53,694 nucleotides of DNA from DAIPXZ01 sp036782995. Its GTDB lineage: Bacteria > Bacillota > Clostridia > Saccharofermentanales > Saccharofermentanaceae. Both the position numbers and the translations under genes were made by a program. Shown piece by piece: positions 17,864 to 27,446 of this stretch; the first letter of the stretch is position 1, and each line of letters starts with the position of its first letter. Under the pieces are notes generated by a model. The model was given only the letters and a program-made list of their open reading frames with translations. It was not told the DNA's origin and did no database searches. The stretch spans positions 1 to 53,694 of the forward strand of contig DAIPXZ010000009.1 of assembly GCA_036782995.1 (NCBI GenBank), read 5' to 3'.

Positions 17864-18991
17864 CTATCCCAATAAATATATCGCCAAACAAAGCGATATG
17901 GCAAATAGTGCTAAAACCACAATAAAAATCCATGCCGGTGGTGCGAATCCTCGGCTGTCATCTTCTTTCTCGTCCAATTCTGTCATTTTCTCATTGTCAT
18001 CCATAGGTTTCTCATCCGAAGAAGCAGAGTCGTCTTGGGCTACGATGTGTTTCTTCATTTTTTCTATATCTTTCGATTCTTCTTCTGATGTTTTCGGTGT
18101 CTTCGATGGAGATAAAATCGACTTCGCGCGAACAACCGAAGGCAACATTTCTTTTTGCAAATTCGTTAATGTATCGTGCTCATCCTTCTTAACAATCGCC
18201 TTATCCGTAGTTAGCATAGAAAAATCCGGAATCCGTGTGTTCGGGAAATAGATAATACCCAAAGACGCATCGTCTGAATATGGTGCCGAGTCGATAAAAA
18301 AACTACGTACGGTCTGTGATAATTGTTTCTCAATTTCTTCTCTCGGATTATTCATTATTTCCGCGATACGCGCAACAACCGGCATAACGAAATACTTACT
18401 TGAATCATAAACTAAATCCTCAACACCATCGGTCATCAATAAGATTGCATGAGTGTCGTCTGTAGTTGTTCGAATTAACCGAAGATATTCCTGTGCATTC
18501 GGGAATGTAACAAAAAAGGTAGTAGAAGCGTTCTCTCCGTTTTGCGGTAGTGTTATCGGTGAAACTCCTGATGGAGACACCTTACATATGAGGCCGTCAC
18601 CGATATGTCCGCAAATCATGAGATCACCTTTTACCGCACAAAATAGCATTGTGGATGAAAGCGGCTCAAGCCCGGAAAGCTTATGTTCATCAACAAGAAT
18701 TGCCAATTGTGATTGCACAGCCGTTACTATTATGCTCTTGACTAGGTTCTCACGTTGTTCGAAATAAATCGCATCAAAATGTTGTGTCAACAAATCGGAA
18801 ATGCATTTCACGATTGCCTTCGAACCATACCCCGCGTGCGTATACTTACTTCCACCTGCACCGTCCGCCACACAAACCACAGAAACTCCATTGGATGTGA
18901 CCGCAATCGAGGCATCTTCACATGGGATGTTTCGTTCACGATGTTTGCGCCCGGCAATCGAAATATTGGCGAGTAGCGGCTCGTTTTGCAT
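17864..18991 (-). CDS. PP2C-type Ser/Thr phosphatase with C-terminal membrane anchor
   Basis: This is a 375-residue protein. Residues 8-255 form a PP2C domain with the metal-binding and catalytic motifs ADGAGG near 42-47, GHIGDGLI near 128, LLMTDGVED near 190 and SDDASLGII near 240. An acidic, Ser/Thr-rich linker follows (residues 290-345), then one membrane span at about 352-373, giving a tail-anchored cytoplasmic phosphatase. It lies 3 bp downstream of the vWA gene. PP2C, vWA and kinase genes together are the hallmark of TerY-P-type phosphorylation modules. Confidence 0.9.
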   Translation of the reverse strand: MQNEPLLANISIAGRKHRERNIPCEDASIAVTSNGVSVVCVADGAGGSKYTHAGYGSKAIVKCISDLLTQHFDAIYFEQRENLVKSIIVTAVQSQLAILVDEHKLSGLEPLSSTMLFCAVKGDLMICGHIGDGLICKVSPSGVSPITLPQNGENASTTFFVTFPNAQEYLRLIRTTTDDTHAILLMTDGVEDLVYDSSKYFVMPVVARIAEIMNNPREEIEKQLSQTVRSFFIDSAPYSDDASLGIIYFPNTRIPDFSMLTTDKAIVKKDEHDTLTNLQKEMLPSVVRAKSILSPSKTPKTSEEESKDIEKMKKHIVAQDDSASSDEKPMDDNEKMTELDEKEDDSRGFAPPAWIFIVVLALFAISLCLAIYLLG

Positions 18992-18994
18992 AAA

Positions 18995-19735
18995 TTACTT
19001 GCACTCCTCTATCGTACGGAAGAAATCATCCATGGCAACAGAAGTACCTTCGTTATGTTGCTCTAAATCATAAAGAGCATCATCCTTCATACCACTTGTA
19101 ACAACTGAGGAACTACTGGAACCTAAGAATGCGAACAATTTTCCGAATTGAGCAGTTTGTATAGAAATTGGTTCGGCGCGTTTATCAGAAAGACGCTTGA
19201 GCAATGAAAAATCAACATTATTGCCGACTCCGATATTGAAAACAACCAAACGATCGTTGCTCTCGAGCTCTGTGACAGCTTGAATTGCCTTTTCCATGTT
19301 TTCCATCGAATTCTCACCTTGAGGTGCGCCATCTGTTATGACCACCAACCATGGCTGATAATACTTGATGCCCAGCTCTTTATAGCCTGTTTTACGTACA
19401 TTTAGTAACTCCAGCGCTGTCAAAATGCCCTCACCGATTGGAGTCAAGCTCGTAGTCGCGCTAATTCGCGGAATCGTCTGACTCTTCGTAATCTTTCCAA
19501 AAGGCAGAAAAATGTCGACAGACCCACCGAATGTCACGATGCAAATGTCGGCCGCAGAACGGGTTTCATCATTTTCGCGAATAGAAGAAAAGAAGCTTTG
19601 CAAACCATCATTGAGTTCATTAATCGGATTACCGGACATAGAACCACTGACATCTAAGCAAAAGCAAATCGGTAAACGACGTTTTGTACTACTTCCAAAA
19701 TCCTTTTCGGAGATATTTCCAACTTTTTTTGCCAT
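18995..19735 (-). CDS. von Willebrand factor A domain protein (TerY-like)
   Basis: This 246-residue cytoplasmic protein is nearly all one vWA domain. The MIDAS metal site is DVSGSMSG at residues 28-35, with the following Thr in TTSLTPIGEG near 93 and Asp in VITDGAPQGE near 130. The length and lack of other domains fit TerY-type vWA proteins. It lies between a kinase-like gene (10 bp upstream) and a PP2C gene (3 bp downstream). In known TerY-P systems the vWA protein is thought to scaffold the kinase and phosphatase. The start is supported by AGGAGG. Confidence 0.9.
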   Translation of the reverse strand: MAKKVGNISEKDFGSSTKRRLPICFCLDVSGSMSGNPINELNDGLQSFFSSIRENDETRSAADICIVTFGGSVDIFLPFGKITKSQTIPRISATTSLTPIGEGILTALELLNVRKTGYKELGIKYYQPWLVVITDGAPQGENSMENMEKAIQAVTELESNDRLVVFNIGVGNNVDFSLLKRLSDKRAEPISIQTAQFGKLFAFLGSSSSSVVTSGMKDDALYDLEQHNEGTSVAMDDFFRTIEECK

Positions 19736-19745
19736 ATTTTCCTCC

Positions 19746-21602
19746 TCACAAGAAAAGAGATAATATTATTATAAGCAATATCGCGGCCGCAAACAATGCC
19801 AAAAGCAAAGCCGTTTGATGATTGTTATTCAAGAATTCAACCAATCCTTTTGATCGTTCCGCCTGCTTCCCTCGATTCGATGACGAGGAAGAATGATAAC
19901 CAGATGAAGTATTTTGCATACCATTATTTGATGCAAAACCTTGTGATTTTCCTGTACTTTTACTTGATGATGCACTTGCGGATGAATATGGATTCGAATC
20001 TGGAATCTTTGCATAGTCCAGTCCGCGACGTGTCATTGATGAAAGCGGAACATCTTTTGCAGCACCCATAGCGACTTCATCATTGATAGAAGTATGAATG
20101 ATAGCTTCACGAACGGTTCTCCTACTATTAACTTGACTCTCATCAAGTTTTGCATTCCAAACATGATATGGGAAAACGTGGTACATCTCTTCATCTTCGA
20201 ATTCACGCTTTATCAACATATCCGTATATTCAGATACTGCATTAAGCCACTCAATCGATTCATATAGACGGCCCTTCGCAAAAGTATCATAGAACATTTC
20301 ACGTAAACGATCCGAAAGTGACTTCCAAATAAAATCATATCCTCCAAGTGGAATACGATCATCAGTTGAACCATCCAAAGAGTATGGAAAAGCTAATGCT
20401 TGCATCTCCTCACGTAGCGTCTCTCTACCGTTTCTTTGTGCGTATGGATGTTGCCCACAAAACAGCAAGGAAAAGACCAATATAGAGATGGAATAATCTT
20501 CATGGCGCGGTTTACGAAGAAAAGATACAAAGGATGACTCCCACAGCTCTGGACTCGTAAACTCTTCCGTTCCAACAGGGCAAGGCATATCCGCAACTTG
20601 AACACTATCCATATCAATTAGGTAAACATCGTCAGGTGTCGATATCATCGCATTTTTCAATTGGATATCACCGACCAGAATGCCATGCATATGGAGATAA
20701 ATCATGCGCGACAGCGTCGACGATAATGTTTTGGCCACTTGGAGTCTTTCCCAATCCGGAAAATGCTCCATCATCGCATCCGGCCCATCAAAAGCCGTGC
20801 CAAGAGTCGTACCCTTACCAGTTTTCATCAAGTAACCAACCGGAACACGATTGTAGGTATAGAGTAATTCACAAGGCCAACAAATACCAACTGCGTCAAT
20901 ATGCATGTCACGCATGGTGATTAGCTTGCGCCAACGCAAAGGAGTAATAACGCCGCGATGATAAATCTTCGCAACGAGCTTCGGATCCTTTGTATGGAAA
21001 ACAATTCCTTCGGCTCCCGTGCTAATCTTCGAAACAAGCGAAACTTCCTCGCCCGCTTCTGTATAAACGATATCGCCAACGTTACAATACACTTCAACGT
21101 CCAAATAATCGTTGGATTGGGTAAGCTGGCTTACGGAAATCGGTTTTTCCTTCGACAAACAAATATCAAGTGTTGGATAAAGATCCATTCGTTCTTTCGA
21201 AAAAACGCAAACTGCACACCTACCGGTTACATTCGCATCACGAATTCGTTCTAACGTTTCAGAATTTCGACCAAGAAAAAGACATTCAGTCACATTGTTG
21301 GCATGTTCGAGTACAAAGCCAAGTGTGGATGTATGCTTGCTTTCGCGTATTGAATGTGTTGGATAAAGACGGGAAAACATGTCGCGAGTGCACACAACAA
21401 CGTCCTTCTCACGAGGGTTTCCTTCTAAAGAAACACACCCGTGAAAAGAACGGAATGACTTGCTGATAAATAACTTCTTTTCTTGATTAATGATGATATC
21501 AACAAGCTCATCGTGAACCGTTGTATCACCCACTTCTAATAAAGCGGAATAATCAAGAACGAAAGCGCTATATCCACGAAATACTTCGCTTAGGTCGGCC
21601 AT
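19746..21602 (-). CDS. Membrane-tethered protein kinase with PIN-like N-terminus
   Basis: This is a 618-residue protein. Residues 10-150 look PIN-like (FVLDYSALLE; CLFLGRNSETLERIRDANVT). Residues 185-440 form a protein-kinase fold: glycine loop STGAEG at 194-199, ATP Lys212 in VAKIY, catalytic Asp312 and Asn317 in GDIQLKN, and metal-binding Asp330 in LIDMD replacing DFG. The usual HRD and DFG triads are altered, but the key Lys and Asp residues are kept. A Ser/Asn-rich linker (535-585) leads to a C-terminal membrane span at about 595-617. It is first in the four-gene module; both it and the PP2C are tail-anchored. Confidence 0.83.
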   Translation of the reverse strand: MADLSEVFRGYSAFVLDYSALLEVGDTTVHDELVDIIINQEKKLFISKSFRSFHGCVSLEGNPREKDVVVCTRDMFSRLYPTHSIRESKHTSTLGFVLEHANNVTECLFLGRNSETLERIRDANVTGRCAVCVFSKERMDLYPTLDICLSKEKPISVSQLTQSNDYLDVEVYCNVGDIVYTEAGEEVSLVSKISTGAEGIVFHTKDPKLVAKIYHRGVITPLRWRKLITMRDMHIDAVGICWPCELLYTYNRVPVGYLMKTGKGTTLGTAFDGPDAMMEHFPDWERLQVAKTLSSTLSRMIYLHMHGILVGDIQLKNAMISTPDDVYLIDMDSVQVADMPCPVGTEEFTSPELWESSFVSFLRKPRHEDYSISILVFSLLFCGQHPYAQRNGRETLREEMQALAFPYSLDGSTDDRIPLGGYDFIWKSLSDRLREMFYDTFAKGRLYESIEWLNAVSEYTDMLIKREFEDEEMYHVFPYHVWNAKLDESQVNSRRTVREAIIHTSINDEVAMGAAKDVPLSSMTRRGLDYAKIPDSNPYSSASASSSKSTGKSQGFASNNGMQNTSSGYHSSSSSNRGKQAERSKGLVEFLNNNHQTALLLALFAAAILLIIILSLFL

Positions 21603-21736
21603 TGCTCTTTTCCCCTTACTTCATACACCTTGTTTAATGATAATATAAATAGTTCATATAGACAAGTAATGCGTAAAAATAATTTATGGTTTTTTACGAA
21701 ATATCACGCTGTCAAAAAGATTCAAATGGATATGCA

Positions 21737-22984
21737 TCAGAAATCAAAGTTTCGCAGTAAATCTTCTAATGTATCTCTTCTACGAATCAAATGATCTTCC
21801 CCATTAAGGTCAATCATGACTTCAGCCGGACGCAAACGGTTATTGTAATTTGAGCACATCGAATAGCCATAGGCGCCAGCATCAAGAACACAGCAAATGT
21901 CATTTTCCTTTGGTGTAAAGAGCTCGCGATTCTTCGCCAATATATCACCCGTTTCGCAAACGTTTCCGACCACAGTATAGACACCCTTAGGTCCGGAAAG
22001 GACCGGTGCTCCATCACGATAAATCTCAATATCATGCCATGAATCATAGAGTACAGGGCGCATTAATACATTCATACCGATATCCGTTCCAACGAATTCA
22101 CGATCATAATTCTTCTTAACAGAATGAATGCGACCCAAAAGCACTGACGACTCAGCCACACAATATCGGCCGGGCTCAGACTTAAAGAGAACATCGCGTC
22201 CTGTTTCCTTTTGCCACTCGTCAATGATGATCTCAAGCTGTTCGGAAAAAGCCTTAATGTCAAATGGCTGTTCCCCTTCAAGCTTCTTATACGATGTTCC
22301 GAATCCCCCGCCAAAATCTACAAATTCGACCTCATCAAAATACTTTACGCTATCCAAAAATGCTTTGACCGCATTAAGAAATGGTTCAGGATCCATAAAT
22401 AACGAACCGACATGCTGATTCAAACCGACAATATGAAGATCATATTCCTTCGCGACTTTGAGCGCTTCCGGAATCTCCGAAAGACAAACAGCAAACTTCG
22501 TGTTTTTACCGGCAGTTATAACCTTTTCATGATGACCGGCACCAATGCCCGGATTAATTCGAAGTGATAAACGACCACCTGGGTTAATCTGGCCAAAAAG
22601 CTTTAGTTGCGATATGCTGTCGATACTGATAACAACACCTTCGTTAATCGCATATTGTAATTCCTCCGCGGAAACATTATTCGAAACGTAAAATATTTTC
22701 TCCGCAGGAAATCCTACCTTCTTCAAAAAAAAGATTTCTCCCGGGCTCATTGCATCTGCATTGATACCTTCCTCCAAAGCAATCTTCAGAATGGATAGGT
22801 TTGAGTTTGTCTTTATAGAATAGTTTGCAGTATAACGATGATGCGGTAACAAGTCACGAACATCACGCATTTGCTTTCTCATTTTTTTCTCATTATAAAC
22901 ATACAATGGCGTGCCGTACTTTTGTGCCAGCGCCTCTGGATTTGTCTTTCCAAAAAAATTGGTTTCCTGTGTATAAGACTCCAT
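21737..22984 (-). CDS. lysA: Diaminopimelate decarboxylase
   Basis: This 415-residue PLP enzyme (alanine-racemase-like fold III) converts meso-diaminopimelate to lysine. The PLP lysine is in NYSIKTNSN near residue 55. Other signatures are the HVGS motif in LNQHVGSLF, DFGGGFGTSY, SEPGRYCV, CETGDIL and DAGAYGYSM. The start at 22984 (MESYTQET) has AGAGGTG a few bases upstream; a TTG-like start seven codons earlier is less likely. It is downstream of the kinase gene by position, but a 134 bp gap and unrelated function suggest a separate unit. No lysine riboswitch is visible. Confidence 0.95.
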   Translation of the reverse strand: MESYTQETNFFGKTNPEALAQKYGTPLYVYNEKKMRKQMRDVRDLLPHHRYTANYSIKTNSNLSILKIALEEGINADAMSPGEIFFLKKVGFPAEKIFYVSNNVSAEELQYAINEGVVISIDSISQLKLFGQINPGGRLSLRINPGIGAGHHEKVITAGKNTKFAVCLSEIPEALKVAKEYDLHIVGLNQHVGSLFMDPEPFLNAVKAFLDSVKYFDEVEFVDFGGGFGTSYKKLEGEQPFDIKAFSEQLEIIIDEWQKETGRDVLFKSEPGRYCVAESSVLLGRIHSVKKNYDREFVGTDIGMNVLMRPVLYDSWHDIEIYRDGAPVLSGPKGVYTVVGNVCETGDILAKNRELFTPKENDICCVLDAGAYGYSMCSNYNNRLRPAEVMIDLNGEDHLIRRRDTLEDLLRNFDF

Positions 22985-23057
22985 ATTAATCACCTCTTTT
23001 AACATATTGATATTCTAACACTTGAAAACTATATTTACGCGCAAATTTGCTTTATTT

Positions 23058-24896
23058 CTAATCGATTCCGAGCATTTTCATCAAGTATCTCGCATTTGAT
23101 GAAGTCGAGACACCTTCATTTAAAACATAATCAAATTTCAGACCATCATCATATGTTTCGGTAAAGCTGTAATACGATATGTCCTGTTTTGATTTTTCTG
23201 CTAGCGAACACAGTTCATAATCATGTGTCGACATTAGTCCAATGATATGGGAAGCATGCAAATGTTCCAAAACAAGATATGCGCCATCAGTGCGATCTCT
23301 AGAATTCGTGCCGCGAAATATTTCATCGATAAGATAAAGCATATTCTTCTTCTCTTCGGCCATCTTCACAATACGAGAAATCTTCAATAGCTCTGCGTAA
23401 AATGTCGATATGCCTTCGCTTAATTGATCGGCAATTCGCATTGATGAACCAATACGCATAAACGAAAGAGATACAGTTTTTGCTGTGCATATCGCACCTG
23501 CATAAGCAAGACATGCATTGATGCCAACTGTACGTAAAAGGGTCGTCTTGCCTGACATATTGGAGCCAGTAATAATGGCGCTTCCGGAATTCAGCGAAAA
23601 ATCATTACGCACTTGCTTTGCGACCGGAATTAGCGGGTGTCCAATTTGGCTAGCGACAAAAGATGGGCCGGCATCATCAGGTAGAATGTTTGGATATTTA
23701 TCCTCAGGATAGATATGAGAAAGAGTTGAAAGACTCATCAAGGCTTCCCAATCTCCAACAGCGAGTAAACAATCCGAAATAGATTTCCCTTCGTTCTTTC
23801 GCCATTTTTCAAGTCCACGAATACATAATGCATCGTAAGGCATAATCACATTCAAAATGAGGAATAACAACGGCTGACATCTTGCCTGAATAAAAAGACC
23901 AATACGATACAGCTTAGTAAGTTTTTGTGAAGCAGTGATATTTTCCGACGCTTCGAGATGTACTCCCATTCTAAGTTGAATCTCTTTCAACAACTCGGAT
24001 TCGACCTTCATGACTTCAATATCTCGAAATATCATGGAATAGGAACGAAGCTCTGGAAAAATGCGTTCCATCATTGTGAAAGATAGTCGATTCTTAGTAT
24101 ATCGAGAAGCCACAAGGGCAAGAGATAGCAAAAAGAATATTACAGGAATCACAAAATAATGATACGGCGACAGAATGACGAAGAATAAGCTTCCCCAGAA
24201 CAAAACGCAGTTAACTATACTGATGACAATGAAAGAAAAAGGAATCGGAGATATCGTTTCATCATCCGCATCCAAGTACTGCAACAAAGCTTTTGGCGAG
24301 CCTCGTTTTCCAGTTCGAATCACAGTGGAAGCTTCCATATTCTCAACAACATCACGATGCGAAGATAATTCTTCAATGGCTTTTTGTCGTTTCAAAATAT
24401 CGTCACGGGTAATGTCGTCTCGTTCCGCTAATGTAAGTAAAGAAGCTAACGCACTTCTACCAAATGATGTATGTGCGACACAAATCAATTGAAAAAGTGA
24501 ATCTTTTCCAAACAAATCGAGGTCAGCTGAAAAGTCATCGTGCGCCGCATTGAATGCATTACCATCATCCGGAAGATTAGAAAAATCGTGTATTTCACGA
24601 CTCTTATATCGATTATGTACATCCAAAAGAGTCTGTGCATGAATCACGGCTTGATTCACTTTTGCATGAATGATCACAAAAGCAACAAAACCACAAAATA
24701 AAATACCACCAAGTATCAAAAGCCAATATGAAGAGCGTTCAAAGGCCCATAATCCGATACAAATTAAAGCAGAAAGAAAGAATAAGCCTCTTATGTTCGA
24801 CAAACGATTGGAGCGTTTTGTCGCCAGAAGAAGCTCTTTTTTCAGATATTCAGTACGCTCAGAAAAGCGTGTATCACGTGTCGTTACTGTCTCCAT
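23058..24896 (-). CDS. MutS-like ATPase with transmembrane segments
   Basis: This 612-residue protein has the C-terminal ABC-type ATPase of the MutS family: Walker A GSNMSGKTT, signature EGISTFYAELLKI, Walker B LYLIDEIFRGTNSRDRTDGA and the H-loop STHDYEL. Instead of the mismatch-binding domains, it has two membrane spans near residues 32-75 and two more near 200-245, followed by a MutS-core-like helical region. This fits the membrane MutS-like family of Firmicutes and Bacteroidetes, whose function is unknown. A start at 24896 (METVTTRD) overlaps the sirtuin gene by 23 bp. The frame continues upstream over the sirtuin tail, but that Arg-rich stretch is an overlap artefact. Confidence 0.87.
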   Translation of the reverse strand: METVTTRDTRFSERTEYLKKELLLATKRSNRLSNIRGLFFLSALICIGLWAFERSSYWLLILGGILFCGFVAFVIIHAKVNQAVIHAQTLLDVHNRYKSREIHDFSNLPDDGNAFNAAHDDFSADLDLFGKDSLFQLICVAHTSFGRSALASLLTLAERDDITRDDILKRQKAIEELSSHRDVVENMEASTVIRTGKRGSPKALLQYLDADDETISPIPFSFIVISIVNCVLFWGSLFFVILSPYHYFVIPVIFFLLSLALVASRYTKNRLSFTMMERIFPELRSYSMIFRDIEVMKVESELLKEIQLRMGVHLEASENITASQKLTKLYRIGLFIQARCQPLLFLILNVIMPYDALCIRGLEKWRKNEGKSISDCLLAVGDWEALMSLSTLSHIYPEDKYPNILPDDAGPSFVASQIGHPLIPVAKQVRNDFSLNSGSAIITGSNMSGKTTLLRTVGINACLAYAGAICTAKTVSLSFMRIGSSMRIADQLSEGISTFYAELLKISRIVKMAEEKKNMLYLIDEIFRGTNSRDRTDGAYLVLEHLHASHIIGLMSTHDYELCSLAEKSKQDISYYSFTETYDDGLKFDYVLNEGVSTSSNARYLMKMLGID

Positions 24897-25839
24897 CGGT
24901 ACTCTTTTTCCCTTTCTTTTTCGAAGCAGATTCCGTCTTTGTATTCTTCGGTTTAGAAGATTTAGAAGAAGTCTTCGCCGCAGTACTTGCGGTTTTCGGC
25001 TGACTAGTGGATGCTGGTTTTGCCGTTGAATCGGATTTACTCTTCGTTTTATTCGCTGTTTTTGCAGGAACACGCTTAGGTATTGCTTGATCAAGAACAA
25101 ATCCGATACTGTCATGAATCGTCAACATGGCTTGCAAATCCAAATATGTCGAACTCTTGTTAATAATCACCACACGGTCATGCGGTAAAAATTGTGCGAA
25201 TGTAGCTGCCGGATACACAGTTAAAGAGGTTCCACCAATAATTAATAAATCCGCTTTTTTTATCGCATTCACTGCATTGTCAATATTTTCATGTTCCAAG
25301 TGTTCTTCGTATAGAACAACATCTGGGCGGACAATACCACCGCATTTTTTGCATGTCGGTATGCCTTCTGAGGACAAAATATAGTTGATGTCGTATTTCT
25401 CACCACATGAAATACAAAAATTACGGAAAACCGAGCCATGTAGTTCAATGGTGGTCTTACTCCCCGCCATTTGGTGGAGATTATCAATATTTTGCGTAAT
25501 AGTTGCCTTGAGCTTGCCTTGTTTTTCAAGACGCACTAATGCTTTATGCGCTTTATTCGGTTTCGCTTCCGGATAGCAAAGCTTACGGCGATAGAAATCG
25601 TAGAATTCTTCTGGATGCTCCATGAAAAAAGAGTGACTGATAATATCGACAGGGCGAAACGACAGACCGCTGGACTGGTTAAAGATACCTTCCCCGCTTC
25701 GAAAATCCGGAATACCACTTTCGGTAGATACCCCAGCGCCGCCTAAGAAGACGATACTATTCGATTCTTTAATTAACGCTTTAAGCTGAGAAATTTTTCT
25801 CTCTTTTGCGCCTTCATATCGGTCTAATCTTGTCTCCAC
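24874..25839 (-). CDS. Sir2-family NAD-dependent deacylase with Lys-rich tail
   Basis: This is a 321-residue protein. Residues 15-255 form a sirtuin: GGAGVSTESGIPDFRS (NAD binding), TQNIDNLH, ELHGSVF with the catalytic His, a zinc ribbon of CISC and CKKC, and GGTSLTVYPA. It is predicted to remove acyl groups from lysines using NAD. From about residue 257 the sequence becomes a 65-residue low-complexity tail of Lys, Ser, Thr, Ala and Pro, similar in composition to histone H1 or bacterial H1-like proteins. The start is GTG at 25839 after AAGGAT. The tail could bind DNA or RNA, or be a substrate of the enzyme itself. Confidence 0.93.
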   Translation of the reverse strand: METRLDRYEGAKERKISQLKALIKESNSIVFLGGAGVSTESGIPDFRSGEGIFNQSSGLSFRPVDIISHSFFMEHPEEFYDFYRRKLCYPEAKPNKAHKALVRLEKQGKLKATITQNIDNLHQMAGSKTTIELHGSVFRNFCISCGEKYDINYILSSEGIPTCKKCGGIVRPDVVLYEEHLEHENIDNAVNAIKKADLLIIGGTSLTVYPAATFAQFLPHDRVVIINKSSTYLDLQAMLTIHDSIGFVLDQAIPKRVPAKTANKTKSKSDSTAKPASTSQPKTASTAAKTSSKSSKPKNTKTESASKKKGKKSTDGDSNDT

Positions 25840-25872
25840 AATTTATCCTTTCAGGCATACACATGATAGGAA

Positions 25873-26298
25873 TCAATTACCATCATATACGTCAATATCA
25901 ATCACACCATCATTTGCTGTGCCGAACATTTCTTTACCAAGCACGCGTTTCTCGTCTCTTTCCTTCTCCGCAATCGCACTCAGTGCATCACGTGTACGTT
26001 CTGGCTTGCTTATGCTCTCCAATACGAGAAGCGGATCCGTTTTATCTGCAGTTGTTAACTGAATAGTGCCAACGCGACAGATTTTTTGCCATAAGGTACG
26101 GCGAAGCTTCACGTCCAATATTCGATACATCAGAAGTTCGTCCTTTGTCGTTTTAATCAAACCCTTCGAAATGAACAAGCGGTTCTCGCTGAAGGAGTAT
26201 TTCGTAAATGAAATCGGCAATCCGCAATAACGCTTCCTGTCAGACCATAAAATATCCTCATCCACGATATAGTCATTCAACTTATCTATCTTCGCCAT
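25873..26298 (-). CDS. Bacterial PH-domain (YdbT-like) protein
   Basis: This 141-residue soluble protein contains a bPH_2-type fold (residues 10-95). The pattern of FTKYSFSENRLFISKGLI followed by DELLMYRILDVKLRRTLWQKICRVGTIQL is typical of the short PH-domain proteins of Firmicutes, which usually have attached membrane spans; none is present here. The C-terminal 45 residues are charged and acidic. The start has AGGAGG eight bases upstream. It precedes the sirtuin gene by 33 bp and may be cotranscribed with it. No function is known. Confidence 0.82.
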   Translation of the reverse strand: MAKIDKLNDYIVDEDILWSDRKRYCGLPISFTKYSFSENRLFISKGLIKTTKDELLMYRILDVKLRRTLWQKICRVGTIQLTTADKTDPLLVLESISKPERTRDALSAIAEKERDEKRVLGKEMFGTANDGVIDIDVYDGN

Positions 26299-26377
26299 TA
26301 TGGAATCCTCCTATTAGGTACACTTAATTTGATTATAGTGTTATCCTTTTCATTCGTCTAGCAAAAAACCCAAAAAA

Positions 26378-27376
26378 TTAGTATGGATCATTATCATAAT
26401 CAAGGTCATATGAGCAATATTGGAAATAGGAAGACCAATCATGAGTATCCGCAAAATAGGTATCACTCTTCAGTAAATATGCGCGTGTAACGTAATCTCC
26501 CATATCCGGAATCGGATCGTCCCATGTAACATCAACATGATACCAGATACCATCAATCATGACTTGATTCCAGGCATGTGCAACGAGTTCATCTGCTAAA
26601 TCAGTAGTTCCAGAAATCACTCTAGCCGGAATATTGCTGATAATGCAAAGAGCTACAAACGCTTCGCTATATCCCTGACATTGTCCCCGTCCCTCAATAA
26701 GCACACTATATGCTGACGCGAGATATTCATCCTCTTCTTCGTCCGATGACTCTGTATATACGCAATTACGCACCAAATAATCATGAATCGCAATCACCTT
26801 TTCGGTGTCTGTCATTGATGAAAAGATAATCTCTTCTTGGATATCGAATAACTTCTTTCCGAGCTCTTGTTGAGACATGTTCTCATACGGTTCTTTTGAT
26901 TCTGTGACAAAATGCTGCAGTACTTTACCCGTATCATTATATTGAAAATGAATCTCTATGACGCAAGGAGTACCATCGTAATATGTCATACTGACCGTGT
27001 TCATTTGAAAGGCAGAATGCAATACAGAAGAACTATATAGCAAATCCCAATAACCCGTAAACACCTCATATGTATCCGTTTTTACGTAGAATGTATCATC
27101 AAAACTATAAAGTGCATTTTGTATAGCAAAGAACAAATCCTGGGCGCTGCCGAGCTGAGTAACTTGAATATCTGGTGCATGAAAGCTTTCCGATACGGCC
27201 CGAGTCTCGATGGAAAGATTATTCATGACCATTTCTTCAATCTTCTGTACGTCTTTCTTCTGAGAAGCGCATGAGATGGTTATCATTACGACGGAAATAA
27301 GCAGAATAACGGCGACTATATGTTTCCACATATGAGCCATGTAAAGAAACTGGATTTTTCTGCGGCCGTTTCTCAT
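26378..27376 (-). CDS. Transglutaminase-like lipoprotein
   Basis: This 332-residue protein has an N-terminal hydrophobic signal of about 20 residues ending in a lipobox-like TISC, so it is probably a surface lipoprotein. A transglutaminase-like core occupies residues 195-300, with the catalytic triad visible as Cys in GRGQCQGYSEAF, His in VAHAWNQV and Asp in YHVDVTWDDP. Bacterial members are usually peptidases or processing enzymes at the cell surface rather than cross-linkers. The start at 27376 follows AGAGGAAT. The region between the signal and the core (40-190) is unassigned. Confidence 0.85.
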   Translation of the reverse strand: MRNGRRKIQFLYMAHMWKHIVAVILLISVVMITISCASQKKDVQKIEEMVMNNLSIETRAVSESFHAPDIQVTQLGSAQDLFFAIQNALYSFDDTFYVKTDTYEVFTGYWDLLYSSSVLHSAFQMNTVSMTYYDGTPCVIEIHFQYNDTGKVLQHFVTESKEPYENMSQQELGKKLFDIQEEIIFSSMTDTEKVIAIHDYLVRNCVYTESSDEEEDEYLASAYSVLIEGRGQCQGYSEAFVALCIISNIPARVISGTTDLADELVAHAWNQVMIDGIWYHVDVTWDDPIPDMGDYVTRAYLLKSDTYFADTHDWSSYFQYCSYDLDYDNDPY

Positions 27377-27446
27377 ATTATTCCTCTAATGTCGGGGTGC
27401 AAAACTATCACTCTTTCGAGAATTATCCTACCATAGTCTGCTTCAT

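Noticed and set aside
24897..25115. Arg-rich 73-codon extension of the MutS-like gene
   Set aside because: It overlaps the Lys/Ser-rich tail of the sirtuin in another frame and has the biased composition expected of a shadow frame; it has no homology and no ribosome binding site.
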